Origin: WHTB01 sp050699035
Lineage (GTDB): Bacteria; Actinomycetota; Actinomycetes; Propionibacteriales; Nocardioidaceae
Direction of reading: 5' to 3'
Assembly: GCA_050699035.1 (NCBI GenBank)
Contig: JBOHDE010000057.1
Location: 1 to 19,113 of the forward strand
Length of the DNA: 19,113 nucleotides
This document shows positions 1 to 7,387 of this stretch, piece after piece; position 1 is the first letter of the stretch; each line of letters opens with the position of its first letter. Below the pieces are notes generated by a model. That model was not told the origin of the DNA. It worked only from the letters and a program-made list of their open reading frames with translations, and ran no database searches. A program made the position numbers and the translations under genes.

Positions 1-20
1 CGACCTCTACCCTGGGGCCC

Positions 21-959
21 GTGCCCGGAATCCCACCCGCCCGCTACGCCTACCTCGGTCCCGAGGGGACGTTCACCGAGATGGCGCTGCGGACCCTGCC
101 CGCCGCGACCCGCGCGCAGCTGCAGCCGTTCCCGACCGTGCCCGGCGCGCTCGACGCCGTCCGCCAGTCCGACGCCGACGGCGCGGTCGTGCCGATGGAG
201 AACTCCGTCGAGGGCGCCGTCCCGGTGACGCTCGACGAGCTGGCCGTCGGCGACCCGTTGGTGATCACGCGGGAGATGACGGTCCCGGTGCAGTTCGCGC
301 TGCTCGGGCGGCCCGGCACCGACGGCTTCTCCGTACGCACCGTGGTCACCCATCCGCACGCGGCGGCGCAGTGCCGCGGGTGGCTGGCCAAGCATCTCCC
401 CGAGGCGGAGGTCGTGCAGGCGACGTCCACGGCGCTCGCCGCGTCGATGGTGGCCGAGCCCGGGTCGCCGTACGACGCGGCGATCGCGGCGCCGATCGCG
501 GCCGAGCGTTACCGCCTCTCGGTGCTGGCCCACGGCATCGGCGACAACCCCGACGGCGTGACCCGGTTCGTGCTCGTGTCGCGGCCCGCGCCGCCGCCGA
601 CGCCGACAGGTGCGGACAAGACCTCGGTGGTCGCGTTCATCCGTGACGACCACCCCGGCGCCCTGCTGGAGGTGCTCGAGCAGTTCGCCGTACGCGGGGT
701 CAACCTGACCCGGATCGAGTCCCGGCCGACCGGGGTGAGTCTGGGCCGCTACTGCTTCTGGATCGACGCCGAAGGCCATGTGGCCGACCAGCGGGTCGGT
801 GAGGTGCTGATGGGGTTGCGGCGGATGTGTGCCGACGTCCGGTTTCTCGGGTCGTACCCCCGCGTCGACGGGGTCAAGACCGACCTGCGGCTGGGCACGG
901 CCGACGCCGACTTCCGGGACGCGGCGAGCTGGCTGACCCGGCTGCGCGGGGGTCTCTGA
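21..959 (+). CDS. pheA: Prephenate dehydratase, monofunctional with ACT domain
   Basis: Converts prephenate to phenylpyruvate in phenylalanine synthesis; cytosolic. The 312-residue length fits the monofunctional actinobacterial type. The N-terminal catalytic domain opens with GPEGTFTEMA (residues 13-22), has MENSVEG (59-65), and carries the catalytic TRF motif at 181-183. The C-terminal ACT domain (about 201-285) has the GALL (213-216) and ESRP (233-236) motifs that bind phenylalanine for feedback inhibition in this family. The GTG start was chosen because the YAYLGPEGTF segment follows at the usual distance and because TACCCT at 8-13 ends exactly 7 nt before it, suggesting a leaderless mRNA. 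No Shine-Dalgarno sequence is visible. The gene is followed at 34 bp by the DUF4446 gene on the same strand. Identity is very secure; only the start could differ. Confidence 0.97.
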   Translation: MPGIPPARYAYLGPEGTFTEMALRTLPAATRAQLQPFPTVPGALDAVRQSDADGAVVPMENSVEGAVPVTLDELAVGDPLVITREMTVPVQFALLGRPGTDGFSVRTVVTHPHAAAQCRGWLAKHLPEAEVVQATSTALAASMVAEPGSPYDAAIAAPIAAERYRLSVLAHGIGDNPDGVTRFVLVSRPAPPPTPTGADKTSVVAFIRDDHPGALLEVLEQFAVRGVNLTRIESRPTGVSLGRYCFWIDAEGHVADQRVGEVLMGLRRMCADVRFLGSYPRVDGVKTDLRLGTADADFRDAASWLTRLRGGL

Positions 960-992
960 GGCCGGGTCCGTCGAGCCGCTAGGCTCGCCGGG

Positions 993-1430
993 ATGTCTGC
1001 TGAGGTCACGGGTTGGGTCGCCCTCGTCGCGCTGGGCGTCGCGCTGCTTGCCCTGCTGGTCGGGGTGGCGGCGCTGCGGCGAGCCCGGTCCCGGCGCAGG
1101 CCGCAGCGCCGGCAACGGAGCCGCAAGGCAGCGCCGCTGCCGGTCGACGTCGGGGCGCTCCGCAACGAGGTGGAGGCGCTCCGGCTCGAGGTCAACGACG
1201 CGCTGCGGCACCTCGCCGTGGTGCGGTACGACGCGTTCGGTGACATGGGTGGGCACTTGTCCTGGTCGGTCGCGGTCCTCGACGACAACGGCAACGGCAT
1301 CGTGCTGACCTCCATCCACGGCCGCAGCGACTCCCGGACGTACGCCAAGAACATCGCCGGCTGGTCCTGCGACCAGCAGCTGTCGCCGGAGGAGACCGAG
1401 GCCGTCGACCTGGCCCACGGCGACACCTGA
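993..1430 (+). CDS. DUF4446 family membrane-anchored protein
   Basis: A 145-residue protein with one hydrophobic segment near the N-terminus (about residues 7-28), a strongly basic Arg-rich stretch (29-45), a short coiled-coil-like segment (about 53-70), and then the conserved DUF4446 core: VRYDAFGDMGG, LSWSVAVLDD, GIVLTSIHGR and SRTYAK. No biochemical function is known to me for this family. The basic stretch after the membrane segment suggests a cytoplasmic C-terminal domain. TAGGCT at 980-985 ends 7 nt before the ATG, as expected for a leaderless transcript. A small hairpin (972-977 with 982-987) covers the same hexamer just after pheA. The gene converges with the PAP2/DAGK gene, with 13 bp between the stop codons. 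Confidence 0.88.
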   Translation: MSAEVTGWVALVALGVALLALLVGVAALRRARSRRRPQRRQRSRKAAPLPVDVGALRNEVEALRLEVNDALRHLAVVRYDAFGDMGGHLSWSVAVLDDNGNGIVLTSIHGRSDSRTYAKNIAGWSCDQQLSPEETEAVDLAHGDT

Positions 1431-1443
1431 CGCCACCCCCCAC

Positions 1444-3012
1444 TCAGCGGGGGACGCGGACCAGGAGTACGCCGGGCTCGATCTCGGCCTCGATCTCGGT
1501 GCCGGAGCCGCAGGCGTCGCCGTCCAGCTGCCGCGGCGTGTCGTGCGCAGCCTTCACGACCACCCGCCGCCCGGTCATCCGGTTGAGCCGCTCGTCGATC
1601 CGCCGGCGGCGGGTGAGCACGCGAAACAGCAGGCCGAACCAGCCAAGGAAGCGGCGCGGCGCGATCACCACCACGTCGAGCAGGCCGTCGTCCGGTGCGG
1701 CGTCGGGGAGCAGCGGGATGCCACCGGTCAGCGTGCCGACATTGCCGATCACGACGGTCTTCGCACGGTGCTTCACCGTCGGCCCGTCGTCGACCGTGAT
1801 CTCGACCCGGACCGCCGGGTCGCGCAGGTGGCGCACACCGGACACGAAGTACGCGGGCCAGCCGACCTTCTGCTTCAGCTGGTCGGGCGCGCCCGCCATG
1901 ATCGCGGCATCGAGGCCGAGCCCGCCCATCACGGCGAACCGCTCGGGGTCCATGCCGTCGCCGGTCATCCGGACCAGGTCGATCGCGCGGTCCTGTCCGG
2001 TGAGGATCACCGCGAGGGCGGGGTCCATCTGCAGCGGGAGGCCGAGGTTGCGGGCCAGCAGGTTGCCGGTGCCGGCCGGCAGGATGCCGAGCGCGACGCC
2101 GGTCCGGGCCAGCTCGGACGCGACCACGCGCACGGTCCCGTCACCGCCGGCCGCGACCACGACGTCGGCACCCGCGGTCAGGGCGGCATGGGTCATCTCG
2201 CGACCGGCGTCGTCGATCGTCGTCTCGAACCACAGCGGCGCGTCCCACCCGGCGTGCTCCGCCGCTGCGTTGACGCTGGCCCGGAACGCGCGCGCGTCGA
2301 GGACCTTGATCGGGTTGAGTACGACGGCCAGCCGGGCCTTGCGGGGCTCGGCCAGCCGGGCCAGCGCCGCCGGCTGCGGACGTCGTACGGCACCCTCGAT
2401 GACCGCCGCCAGCCCGGCCAGGATCAGCGTCACCAGCAGATAGCTGCCCACCACGTCGGACGGGTGGTGCACGCCGAGCAGGATCCGGTCGAGGCCGAGC
2501 AGGGCAGCGAACGCCACCGCCGCGACGTACGCCGAGATGCGGTGCCAGCGCCGGCGCAGGAACATCGACGCCAGCACGATCGTGACTCCGGCCACCAGCG
2601 CCGCACCCGACGTGTGTCCGGACGGGAAGGCGAACCCGCTGGTGGTGTCGATCGGGTCGGCGAACACGGTGCGGTCGCGGCCGACCGCGCGCTTGATCAC
2701 CGCGACGGTCGACGCCTCCAGAGCCGTGCCGGCGACGATCCAGATCGCCGTGCCCCGGTACTCCTGGCGCCACAGGAACAGCGCCAGCAACGGCAGCGCG
2801 ATCCGCCACGTCGTCGGCTGCAGCCAGAGGGACACCCAGCGGGCGGCGGCGGCGACACCGTCGTGGTCGTGCATCCAGCCGTCGACCGAGCGGAGGACAG
2901 CGAGGTCGAAGTCGACCAACGGTTGCCAGGGCGCGATGACCAGCGCCGACAGCAGCACCAGGAGAGCTGCGGCGGCGATGGCGAGCACTCCGGCACGGCG
3001 ATCGATCAGCAC
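1444..3012 (-). CDS. PAP2 phosphatase / diacylglycerol kinase fusion protein
   Basis: A 522-residue two-domain membrane protein. The N-terminal half (about 1-210) has several hydrophobic helices and the PAP2 phosphatase motifs: K107-x6-R114, PSGH at 130-133, and R176-x5-H182-x3-D186. The C-terminal half (about 225-522) is a lipid-kinase (DAGK catalytic) domain with GGDGT at 289-293 and GTGN at 314-317. The family arrangement suggests a bifunctional enzyme of membrane lipid turnover, with a phosphatase acting outside the membrane and a kinase inside; the substrates are inferred, not shown. Two small departures from the PAP2 consensus are a Thr after R114, where Pro is usual, and Asp at 175, where Ser is usual. 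The start is a GTG; TAGCCT (minus strand, 3026-3021) ends 8 nt before it. It diverges from serS across 41 bp. Confidence 0.93.
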   Translation of the reverse strand: MLIDRRAGVLAIAAAALLVLLSALVIAPWQPLVDFDLAVLRSVDGWMHDHDGVAAAARWVSLWLQPTTWRIALPLLALFLWRQEYRGTAIWIVAGTALEASTVAVIKRAVGRDRTVFADPIDTTSGFAFPSGHTSGAALVAGVTIVLASMFLRRRWHRISAYVAAVAFAALLGLDRILLGVHHPSDVVGSYLLVTLILAGLAAVIEGAVRRPQPAALARLAEPRKARLAVVLNPIKVLDARAFRASVNAAAEHAGWDAPLWFETTIDDAGREMTHAALTAGADVVVAAGGDGTVRVVASELARTGVALGILPAGTGNLLARNLGLPLQMDPALAVILTGQDRAIDLVRMTGDGMDPERFAVMGGLGLDAAIMAGAPDQLKQKVGWPAYFVSGVRHLRDPAVRVEITVDDGPTVKHRAKTVVIGNVGTLTGGIPLLPDAAPDDGLLDVVVIAPRRFLGWFGLLFRVLTRRRRIDERLNRMTGRRVVVKAAHDTPRQLDGDACGSGTEIEAEIEPGVLLVRVPR

Positions 3013-3053
3013 GATCGCCCAGGCTACCGGCGGATGCCCGATAGGCTCGACTT

Positions 3054-4331
3054 GTGATCGATCTGCGCATCCTCCGTGACGACCCCGACCGCGTACGTGC
3101 CGCCCAGATCAAGCGGGGCGCCTCTCCCGACGCGGTCGACGAGCTGCTGTCGGCCGACGAGCTGCGGCGGTCGACCATCGCGGACTTCGAGCGACTGCGG
3201 GCCGAGCAGAAGGCGCTCGGCAAGCAGATCCCCCAGGCCCAGGGGGAGGACAGGCAGGTGCTGCTCACCCGCACCAAGGAGCTGTCCACCGCGGTCAAGG
3301 CGGCGGAGGCGACGCAGGGCGAGGCCGACGCGGCTTTCCGGGCGCTGTGGGCGGCGCTGCCCAACGTCGCCGCGGACGAGGCGCCGGCCGGTGGTGAGGA
3401 CGACTTCGTCGTGCTGGAGCACGTCGGCACGCCACGCGACTTCTCGACCGAGGGGTTCGAGCCGCGCGACCATATGGAGCTCGGCCGGATGCTCGGCGCG
3501 ATCGACATCGAGCGTGGTGCCAAGGTGAGCGGCGCCCGGTTCTACTTCCTCACCGGCGTCGGCGCCCAGCTCGAGCTCGCCCTGGTCAACGCCGCGATGG
3601 AGCACGCCGACGCGCACGGGCTGACCCCGGTCATCCCGCCGGCGCTGGTCAAGCCGCGGGCGATGGACGGCACCGGGTTCCTCGGCCAGGCGGCCGACGA
3701 CGTCTACCACCTGCCGAAGGACGACCTCTACCTCGTGGGGACGTCGGAGGTGCCGCTCGCTGCGTACCACGCCGACGAGATCCTCGACGCCGGGTCGCTG
3801 CCGCTGCGCTACGCCGGGTTCAGCCCGTGCTTCCGCCGGGAGGCCGGCTCGTACGGCAAGGACACCCGAGGCATCTTCCGGGTGCACTGGTTCGACAAGG
3901 TCGAGATGTTCACCTACACCACGCTCGAGGAGTCGTACGCGGAGCACGAGCGGCTGCTCGGCATCGAGAAGGAGTGGCTCGACAAGATGGACCTGGCCTA
4001 CCGGGTGATCGACACCGCGGCCGGCGACCTCGGGTTGTCGGCGAGCCGCAAGTTCGACTGTGAGGCGTGGATCCCGACCCAGGGCAAGTACCGCGAGCTC
4101 ACGTCGACGTCGAACTGCCTCGACTTCCAGACCCGCCGGCTCGACACCCGTGGCCGGTTCGCCGACGGCGTCAAGCCGATCGCCACCCTGAACGGCACGC
4201 TGGTGGCGATCCCGCGCACGATCGTCGCGATCCTCGAGACCCACCAGCAGGCCGACGGCTCGGTCCGGGTGCCGAAGGCGCTGCAGCCCCATCTCGGCGG
4301 TCGAGAGGTGCTGGAGCCGGTCAGCGCATGA
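3054..4331 (+). CDS. serS: Seryl-tRNA synthetase, class II
   Basis: Charges tRNA-Ser with serine in the cytosol. The 425 residues match the usual bacterial length. An N-terminal coiled-coil arm spans about residues 25-100. The class II catalytic core follows, with the TSEVPL serine-binding segment at 230-235, motif 2 around 256-284 (FRREAGSYGKDTRG) and motif 3 at about 380-395 (NGTLVAIPRTIVAILE). The GTG start lies 6 nt after TAGGCT (3042-3047), so a leaderless mRNA is likely. The last four bases overlap the ATG of the downstream HAD gene, so the two are co-transcribed and probably translationally coupled. Two of its substrates, tRNA-Ser(TGA) and tRNA-Ser(GCT), are encoded further along this window. 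Confidence 0.98.
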   Translation: MIDLRILRDDPDRVRAAQIKRGASPDAVDELLSADELRRSTIADFERLRAEQKALGKQIPQAQGEDRQVLLTRTKELSTAVKAAEATQGEADAAFRALWAALPNVAADEAPAGGEDDFVVLEHVGTPRDFSTEGFEPRDHMELGRMLGAIDIERGAKVSGARFYFLTGVGAQLELALVNAAMEHADAHGLTPVIPPALVKPRAMDGTGFLGQAADDVYHLPKDDLYLVGTSEVPLAAYHADEILDAGSLPLRYAGFSPCFRREAGSYGKDTRGIFRVHWFDKVEMFTYTTLEESYAEHERLLGIEKEWLDKMDLAYRVIDTAAGDLGLSASRKFDCEAWIPTQGKYRELTSTSNCLDFQTRRLDTRGRFADGVKPIATLNGTLVAIPRTIVAILETHQQADGSVRVPKALQPHLGGREVLEPVSA

Positions 4332-5116
4332 CGAAGGGGTTCCGCCCCCGGCTGGTGGCGCTCGACATCGACGGCACGCTGCTTGACGCGCAGGAGCGCA
4401 TCGCCCCGGCCGTACGGGACGCCGTCACCGTCGCCCGCTCCACCGGGGTGCACGTCGTGCTGTCCACGGGCCGTTCGACGTTCGGCATCACCCGGATCCT
4501 GGAGGCGCTCGACCTCAGCGGCGGGTACGTCGTGGCGAGCAACGGCGCCGTGACGTTCTCCTACTGGCCGGTCGAGATCGACGGCGCGGTGACGTTCGAC
4601 GCCCGCGAGACGGTCAAGCTGCTGCTGGAGCACGTGCCGGACGCACTGGTGGCGGTGGAGGTGATCGGCCGCGGCTACCGGGTCAACCGGCCGTTCCCCG
4701 AGGGGGAGATCACCGGCGAGATGTGGATCGAGTCGGTCGAGGAACTGGTGGCCGACCCGGTGACGCGTGTCATCATCCGCGACCCGTCGCAGTCGGCGGA
4801 GGAGTTCGTGGAGCTGGCCGAGCGCCTCGGCCTGCACGGCACCAACTACTTCGTCGGCTACACGGCCTGGCTCGACCTGGCGCCGGAGGGTGTGTCGAAG
4901 GCGTCGGGGCTGGCCCGGATCGCCGAGCAGGTCGGCGTCGGGCAGGCCGACGTGCTCGCCATCGGCGACGGGCGCAATGACATCGAGATGCTGCGCTGGG
5001 CGGGCCGCGGCGTGGCGATGGGCCAGTCCCCGCTGTCGGTGCAGGAGGCGGCCGACGACGTGACCGCCACCCTGGTCGACGACGGGGTCGCGGTCGAGCT
5101 GGCCCGCTGGTTCTGA
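4328..5116 (+). CDS. HAD superfamily (Cof/IIB-type) phosphatase
   Basis: A 262-residue haloacid dehalogenase-type hydrolase that should dephosphorylate a small phosphorylated metabolite in the cytosol; the substrate cannot be read from sequence. Motif I is DIDGT with catalytic Asp13 and Asp15. STGR gives motif II, GVSKASGL supplies the motif III lysine, and GDGRND (213-218) is motif IV. The large insert between motifs II and III is the type IIB cap. The ATG overlaps the serS stop codon in an ATGA arrangement, which fixes the start and indicates coupling to serS. A second gene of the same type lies about 0.8 kb downstream, beyond the WhiB-like gene. Confidence is high for the family and low for any specific substrate. 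Confidence 0.94.
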   Translation: MTKGFRPRLVALDIDGTLLDAQERIAPAVRDAVTVARSTGVHVVLSTGRSTFGITRILEALDLSGGYVVASNGAVTFSYWPVEIDGAVTFDARETVKLLLEHVPDALVAVEVIGRGYRVNRPFPEGEITGEMWIESVEELVADPVTRVIIRDPSQSAEEFVELAERLGLHGTNYFVGYTAWLDLAPEGVSKASGLARIAEQVGVGQADVLAIGDGRNDIEMLRWAGRGVAMGQSPLSVQEAADDVTATLVDDGVAVELARWF

Positions 5117-5138
5117 CCCTGTCACACTCAACGGGTCA
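5114..5138. terminator. Weak shared hairpin between convergent genes
   Basis: TGACCC (5114-5119) and GGGTCA (5133-5138) form a 6-bp inverted repeat with a 13-nt loop. Each arm contains the stop codon of one of the two convergent genes. There is no T-tract, so terminator function is only a possibility. Confidence 0.35.
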
Positions 5139-5723
5139 GGCGCTGCGGTTACGGCGGCGGTCGACCACCTGCTCGAACGCGTCCAGCACGTCCTCGACGG
5201 TCGGGGCGGAGGTCTTGCGAGCGCTCGGCGCGTCGTCGTTGCGGTCCCGCCGCAGGTGCCGCTTGACCGTCGACAGCGAGCAGCCGAGCCGGGTGGCGAG
5301 CGTCTCGAGGCTGTCGTCGGGGTACGCCGCCCGGGCCCGCAGCACGTCGTCGTGGTCGACCGGCCGGCGGGTACCGCGGGCGCCGGCCGCCGCGTCGAGG
5401 TCCTCGGTCTCCACCTTGATGCCGAGCAGGCGGCGGATCTTCGCCCGTTCCTTCGGCGTGGTGCACCCGACGTACCCGGAGATGTCGGTCTGCACGACCG
5501 CCTTGTAGAGGCAGTCCACCAGCAGTGGGCAGCCCGCGCACGCGTTCCGGGCCTGCTCGACGAGCCGCTGGTACGACTGCCAGGTCGACTTGTCCGCGGT
5601 CGACTGGACCGGTGGCTCCTCGAGCAGCGGGTCGAGGTAGAGGTCGATCTGCACCGAGCAGGGCGTCACGGCAGGCTCGGGTGTCGACTTGTTCTTCGCG
5701 TCCGCGATGAAGTCGACCGGCAT
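5136..5723 (-). CDS. WhiB-like Fe-S protein with C-terminal helix-turn-helix
   Basis: A 195-residue protein. The first half carries the WhiB cysteine set, C22, then C62-x2-C65-x5-C71 (ACAGCPLLVDC), expected to hold a [4Fe-4S] cluster. The turn motif that follows in WhiB proteins (G-V/I-W-G-G) is replaced by GYVGC (83-87), which adds a fifth cysteine. The second half (about 123-160) looks like a helix-turn-helix: DDVLRARAAYPDDSLETLA then RLGCSLSTVKRHLRR. The basic or AT-hook-like tail usual in WhiB proteins is absent, so DNA contact probably uses this helix-turn-helix. The start was set at 5723 because a GGGGGAC ribosome site precedes it by 5 nt and the residues encoded upstream look unlike WhiB. 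It is probably a redox- or NO-sensitive transcription factor; its targets are unknown. It lies between two HAD phosphatase genes. Confidence 0.85.
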   Translation of the reverse strand: MPVDFIADAKNKSTPEPAVTPCSVQIDLYLDPLLEEPPVQSTADKSTWQSYQRLVEQARNACAGCPLLVDCLYKAVVQTDISGYVGCTTPKERAKIRRLLGIKVETEDLDAAAGARGTRRPVDHDDVLRARAAYPDDSLETLATRLGCSLSTVKRHLRRDRNDDAPSARKTSAPTVEDVLDAFEQVVDRRRNRSA

Positions 5724-5784
5724 CTGTCCCCCATGCACAGTGCTCGAGGTGTGGAAGTCGTGGGTGGGACGGCTTCCCTGGGCG

Positions 5785-5813
5785 ATTATGACGGCTCCAG
5801 CCCGAATCGTCAG
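5785..5813 (-). promoter_or_regulatory. Promoter of the WhiB-like gene
   Basis: On the minus strand, CTGACG (5813-5808) and CATAAT (5790-5785) are separated by exactly 17 bp and resemble -35 and -10 elements of the housekeeping sigma factor. Transcription would begin near 5778 and give a leader of about 55 nt before the ATG. This is one of the few genes here with a clear untranslated leader plus a ribosome site. Confidence 0.6.
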
Positions 5814-5872
5814 TCCCGGGCCACGGTGTCGGGCTCCATCACACCCGCCAGGGACGGCTCGCCGCACCCCGT

Positions 5873-5913
5873 GGCGTACTCATTTGAGACTAGGTAGCCG
5901 AACGGCGTACTCA
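5873..5913. repeat. 10-bp direct repeat upstream of the second HAD gene
   Basis: GGCGTACTCA occurs at 5873-5882 and again at 5904-5913, a start-to-start distance of 31 bp (about three helical turns). It lies in the 210-bp region between the divergent WhiB-like and HAD genes. It could be a pair of protein-binding sites. CAGACT (5922-5927), 6 nt before the HAD ATG, would be the matching -10 element. Confidence 0.4.
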
Positions 5914-5933
5914 GGGCCTGACAGACTGCGCGC

Positions 5934-6764
5934 ATGTCACCTCCGCGCGTGGTCGCGAGCGACCTCGACGGCACCCTGCTGCGTGACGACGGCTCGGTGT
6001 CCGCCCGCACCCGGGCCGCGTTGCGTCTCGCCGAACAGGCCGGCGCCACGGTCATCATCGTCACCGGTCGGCCACCGCGCTGGACGGACCTCGTCGCCGA
6101 CGAGCTGGGGGTGCGTGGTCTCGCGATCTGCGCCAACGGCGCACTCGTGTACGACGTGACGACCCGCCTAATCGTCGAGCAGCACGCCCTGCCGGGCGAG
6201 GTCGCGCTGCAGGTCGCGCGCACGCTGCGCACGGAGCTGCCCGGCGTGACGTTCGCGATCGAGCGCAGGATGCAGTTCGGGCGGGAGCCGATCTTCGTCG
6301 AGCGCTGGCCGGTGCCCGGTGGCTCGCCGCGCGCCGAGCTCGACGAGCTACTCGCCGAACCGGTGGCGAAGCTGCTGGCCCGGCACGAGGAGATGGAGCC
6401 CGACGCGTTCAAACGCCGTGCCATCGAGGTGGTGGGCGAGTCCGCCGTGGCGACGTTCTCCAGCCCGGACGCACTGGTCGAGATCATGGCGGTGGGGGTG
6501 TCCAAGGCCAGCACGCTCGCGGCGGTGTGTGCGGAACGCGGCGTCGACGCCGACGACGTGGTGGCGTTCGGCGATATGCCCAATGACGTGCCGATGCTGG
6601 CCTGGGCCGGCACGTCGTATGCCGTCGAGACGGCGCACCCGGAAGCACTGGCCGCCGCCGACCAGGTCTGCGGCAGCAACGAGACCGACGGCGTGGCGGT
6701 GGTGCTGGAGCAGCTGTTCGACGGGTCTACGACGTCGCGAGCCGAAGGGTCAAGGCGACGGTGA
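5934..6764 (+). CDS. HAD superfamily (Cof/IIB-type) phosphatase, second copy
   Basis: A 276-residue member of the same family as the gene after serS, probably also a small-metabolite phosphatase of the cytosol. Motif I is DLDGT with Asp10 and Asp12. VTGR is motif II, GVSKASTL carries the motif III lysine, and GDMPND (213-218) is motif IV. The cap domain between residues of about 85 and 185 differs clearly from the first copy, so the substrates may differ. The C-terminal tail is short and basic. The ATG at 5934 has no Shine-Dalgarno sequence; CAGACT ends 6 nt before it. It diverges from the WhiB-like gene and converges on bpa with only one base between the two stop codons. Confidence 0.93.
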   Translation: MSPPRVVASDLDGTLLRDDGSVSARTRAALRLAEQAGATVIIVTGRPPRWTDLVADELGVRGLAICANGALVYDVTTRLIVEQHALPGEVALQVARTLRTELPGVTFAIERRMQFGREPIFVERWPVPGGSPRAELDELLAEPVAKLLARHEEMEPDAFKRRAIEVVGESAVATFSSPDALVEIMAVGVSKASTLAAVCAERGVDADDVVAFGDMPNDVPMLAWAGTSYAVETAHPEALAAADQVCGSNETDGVAVVLEQLFDGSTTSRAEGSRRR

Positions 6765-6765
6765 G

Positions 6766-7353
6766 CTAGAGGTACATGCCCCCGCCGGGGCCCTGGTCGG
6801 ACGTCGGGTCGGGTTTCTGGCCTGGCCGCGTGGGTGGGCCGCTCTGCTCGGCGGCCTGTGCGCCCATTCCCGGTGGGAGCTGGCGCATCTGCTCGAGCTG
6901 CGCACGGGCCGCCATCTGCTGGGCGTAGATCGCGGTCTGGATGCCGTGGAACAGCCCTTCCAGCCAGCCGACCAGCTGGGCCTGAGCGATCCGGAGCTCC
7001 GAGTCGGACGGGGTGTCCTCGGTGAACGGCAGGCTGAGCCGCTCCAGCTCGTCGATCAGCTCCGGGGCCAGGCCCTGCTCGAGCTCCTTGATCGACGCCC
7101 GGTGGATCTCGGCGAGCCGCTGCCGGCTGGCATCGTCGAGCGGCGCGGACTTCACCTCCTCGAGCAGCTGGCGGATCATGTTGCCGATCCGCATCACCTT
7201 GGCCGGCTGCTCGACCAGGTCGGTGACGGAGCGCTCGGCGTCGTCGTCGTGGCCCCCCGAGACGGCCATGCCGTCGGGTCCGACGATGACGACCCGCGGC
7301 TCCTCCGCGTCGGCGTCGGTCTGCTCGGGCGGCTGCTGTGGCTGGTCGGTCAT
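6766..7353 (-). CDS. bpa: Bacterial proteasome activator (ATP-independent)
   Basis: A 195-residue protein of the Bpa/DUF2587 family, a ring-forming, ATP-independent activator that opens the actinobacterial 20S proteasome. The conserved core is the helical region from about residue 40 to 150, including RIGNMIRQLLEEV, ASIKELEQGLAPEL and QLVGWLEGLFHGIQTAI. The C-terminus ends GGGMYL, a hydrophobic-Tyr-X tail of the type that docks into the proteasome alpha ring; the M. tuberculosis protein ends in a similar GQYL as I recall. The acidic, Gln/Pro-rich N-terminus and Pro/Gly-rich linker look disordered. The start at 7353 was preferred over a GTG 9 bp upstream because TAGAGT (7366-7361) ends 7 nt before it, fitting leaderless transcription. 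It implies that the organism has a 20S proteasome elsewhere. Confidence 0.93.
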   Translation of the reverse strand: MTDQPQQPPEQTDADAEEPRVVIVGPDGMAVSGGHDDDAERSVTDLVEQPAKVMRIGNMIRQLLEEVKSAPLDDASRQRLAEIHRASIKELEQGLAPELIDELERLSLPFTEDTPSDSELRIAQAQLVGWLEGLFHGIQTAIYAQQMAARAQLEQMRQLPPGMGAQAAEQSGPPTRPGQKPDPTSDQGPGGGMYL

Positions 7354-7387
7354 ACGCCCCACTCTAGGCAGAGGCGCCCGGGAGCGG

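Noticed and set aside
1543..3057. A 504-codon open frame on the plus strand opposite the PAP2/DAGK gene.
   Set aside because: Its product is a low-complexity Arg/Asp/His/Gln-rich sequence without domains, typical of the antisense frame of a high-GC gene; the minus strand holds clear catalytic motifs.
2141..3523. A 460-codon minus-strand frame spanning the serS start and the PAP2/DAGK gene.
   Set aside because: It crosses two well-supported genes in the wrong frame, and its translation is Ser/Arg/Gly-rich without motifs.
3024..4292. A 422-codon minus-strand frame opposite serS.
   Set aside because: It is a mirror frame of serS with Arg/Val/Leu-rich low-complexity translation; serS has all class II synthetase motifs.
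5114..5138. A strong intrinsic terminator between the first HAD gene and the WhiB-like gene.
   Set aside because: The stem is only 6 bp with a 13-nt loop and no T-tract, so it is listed only as a weak candidate.
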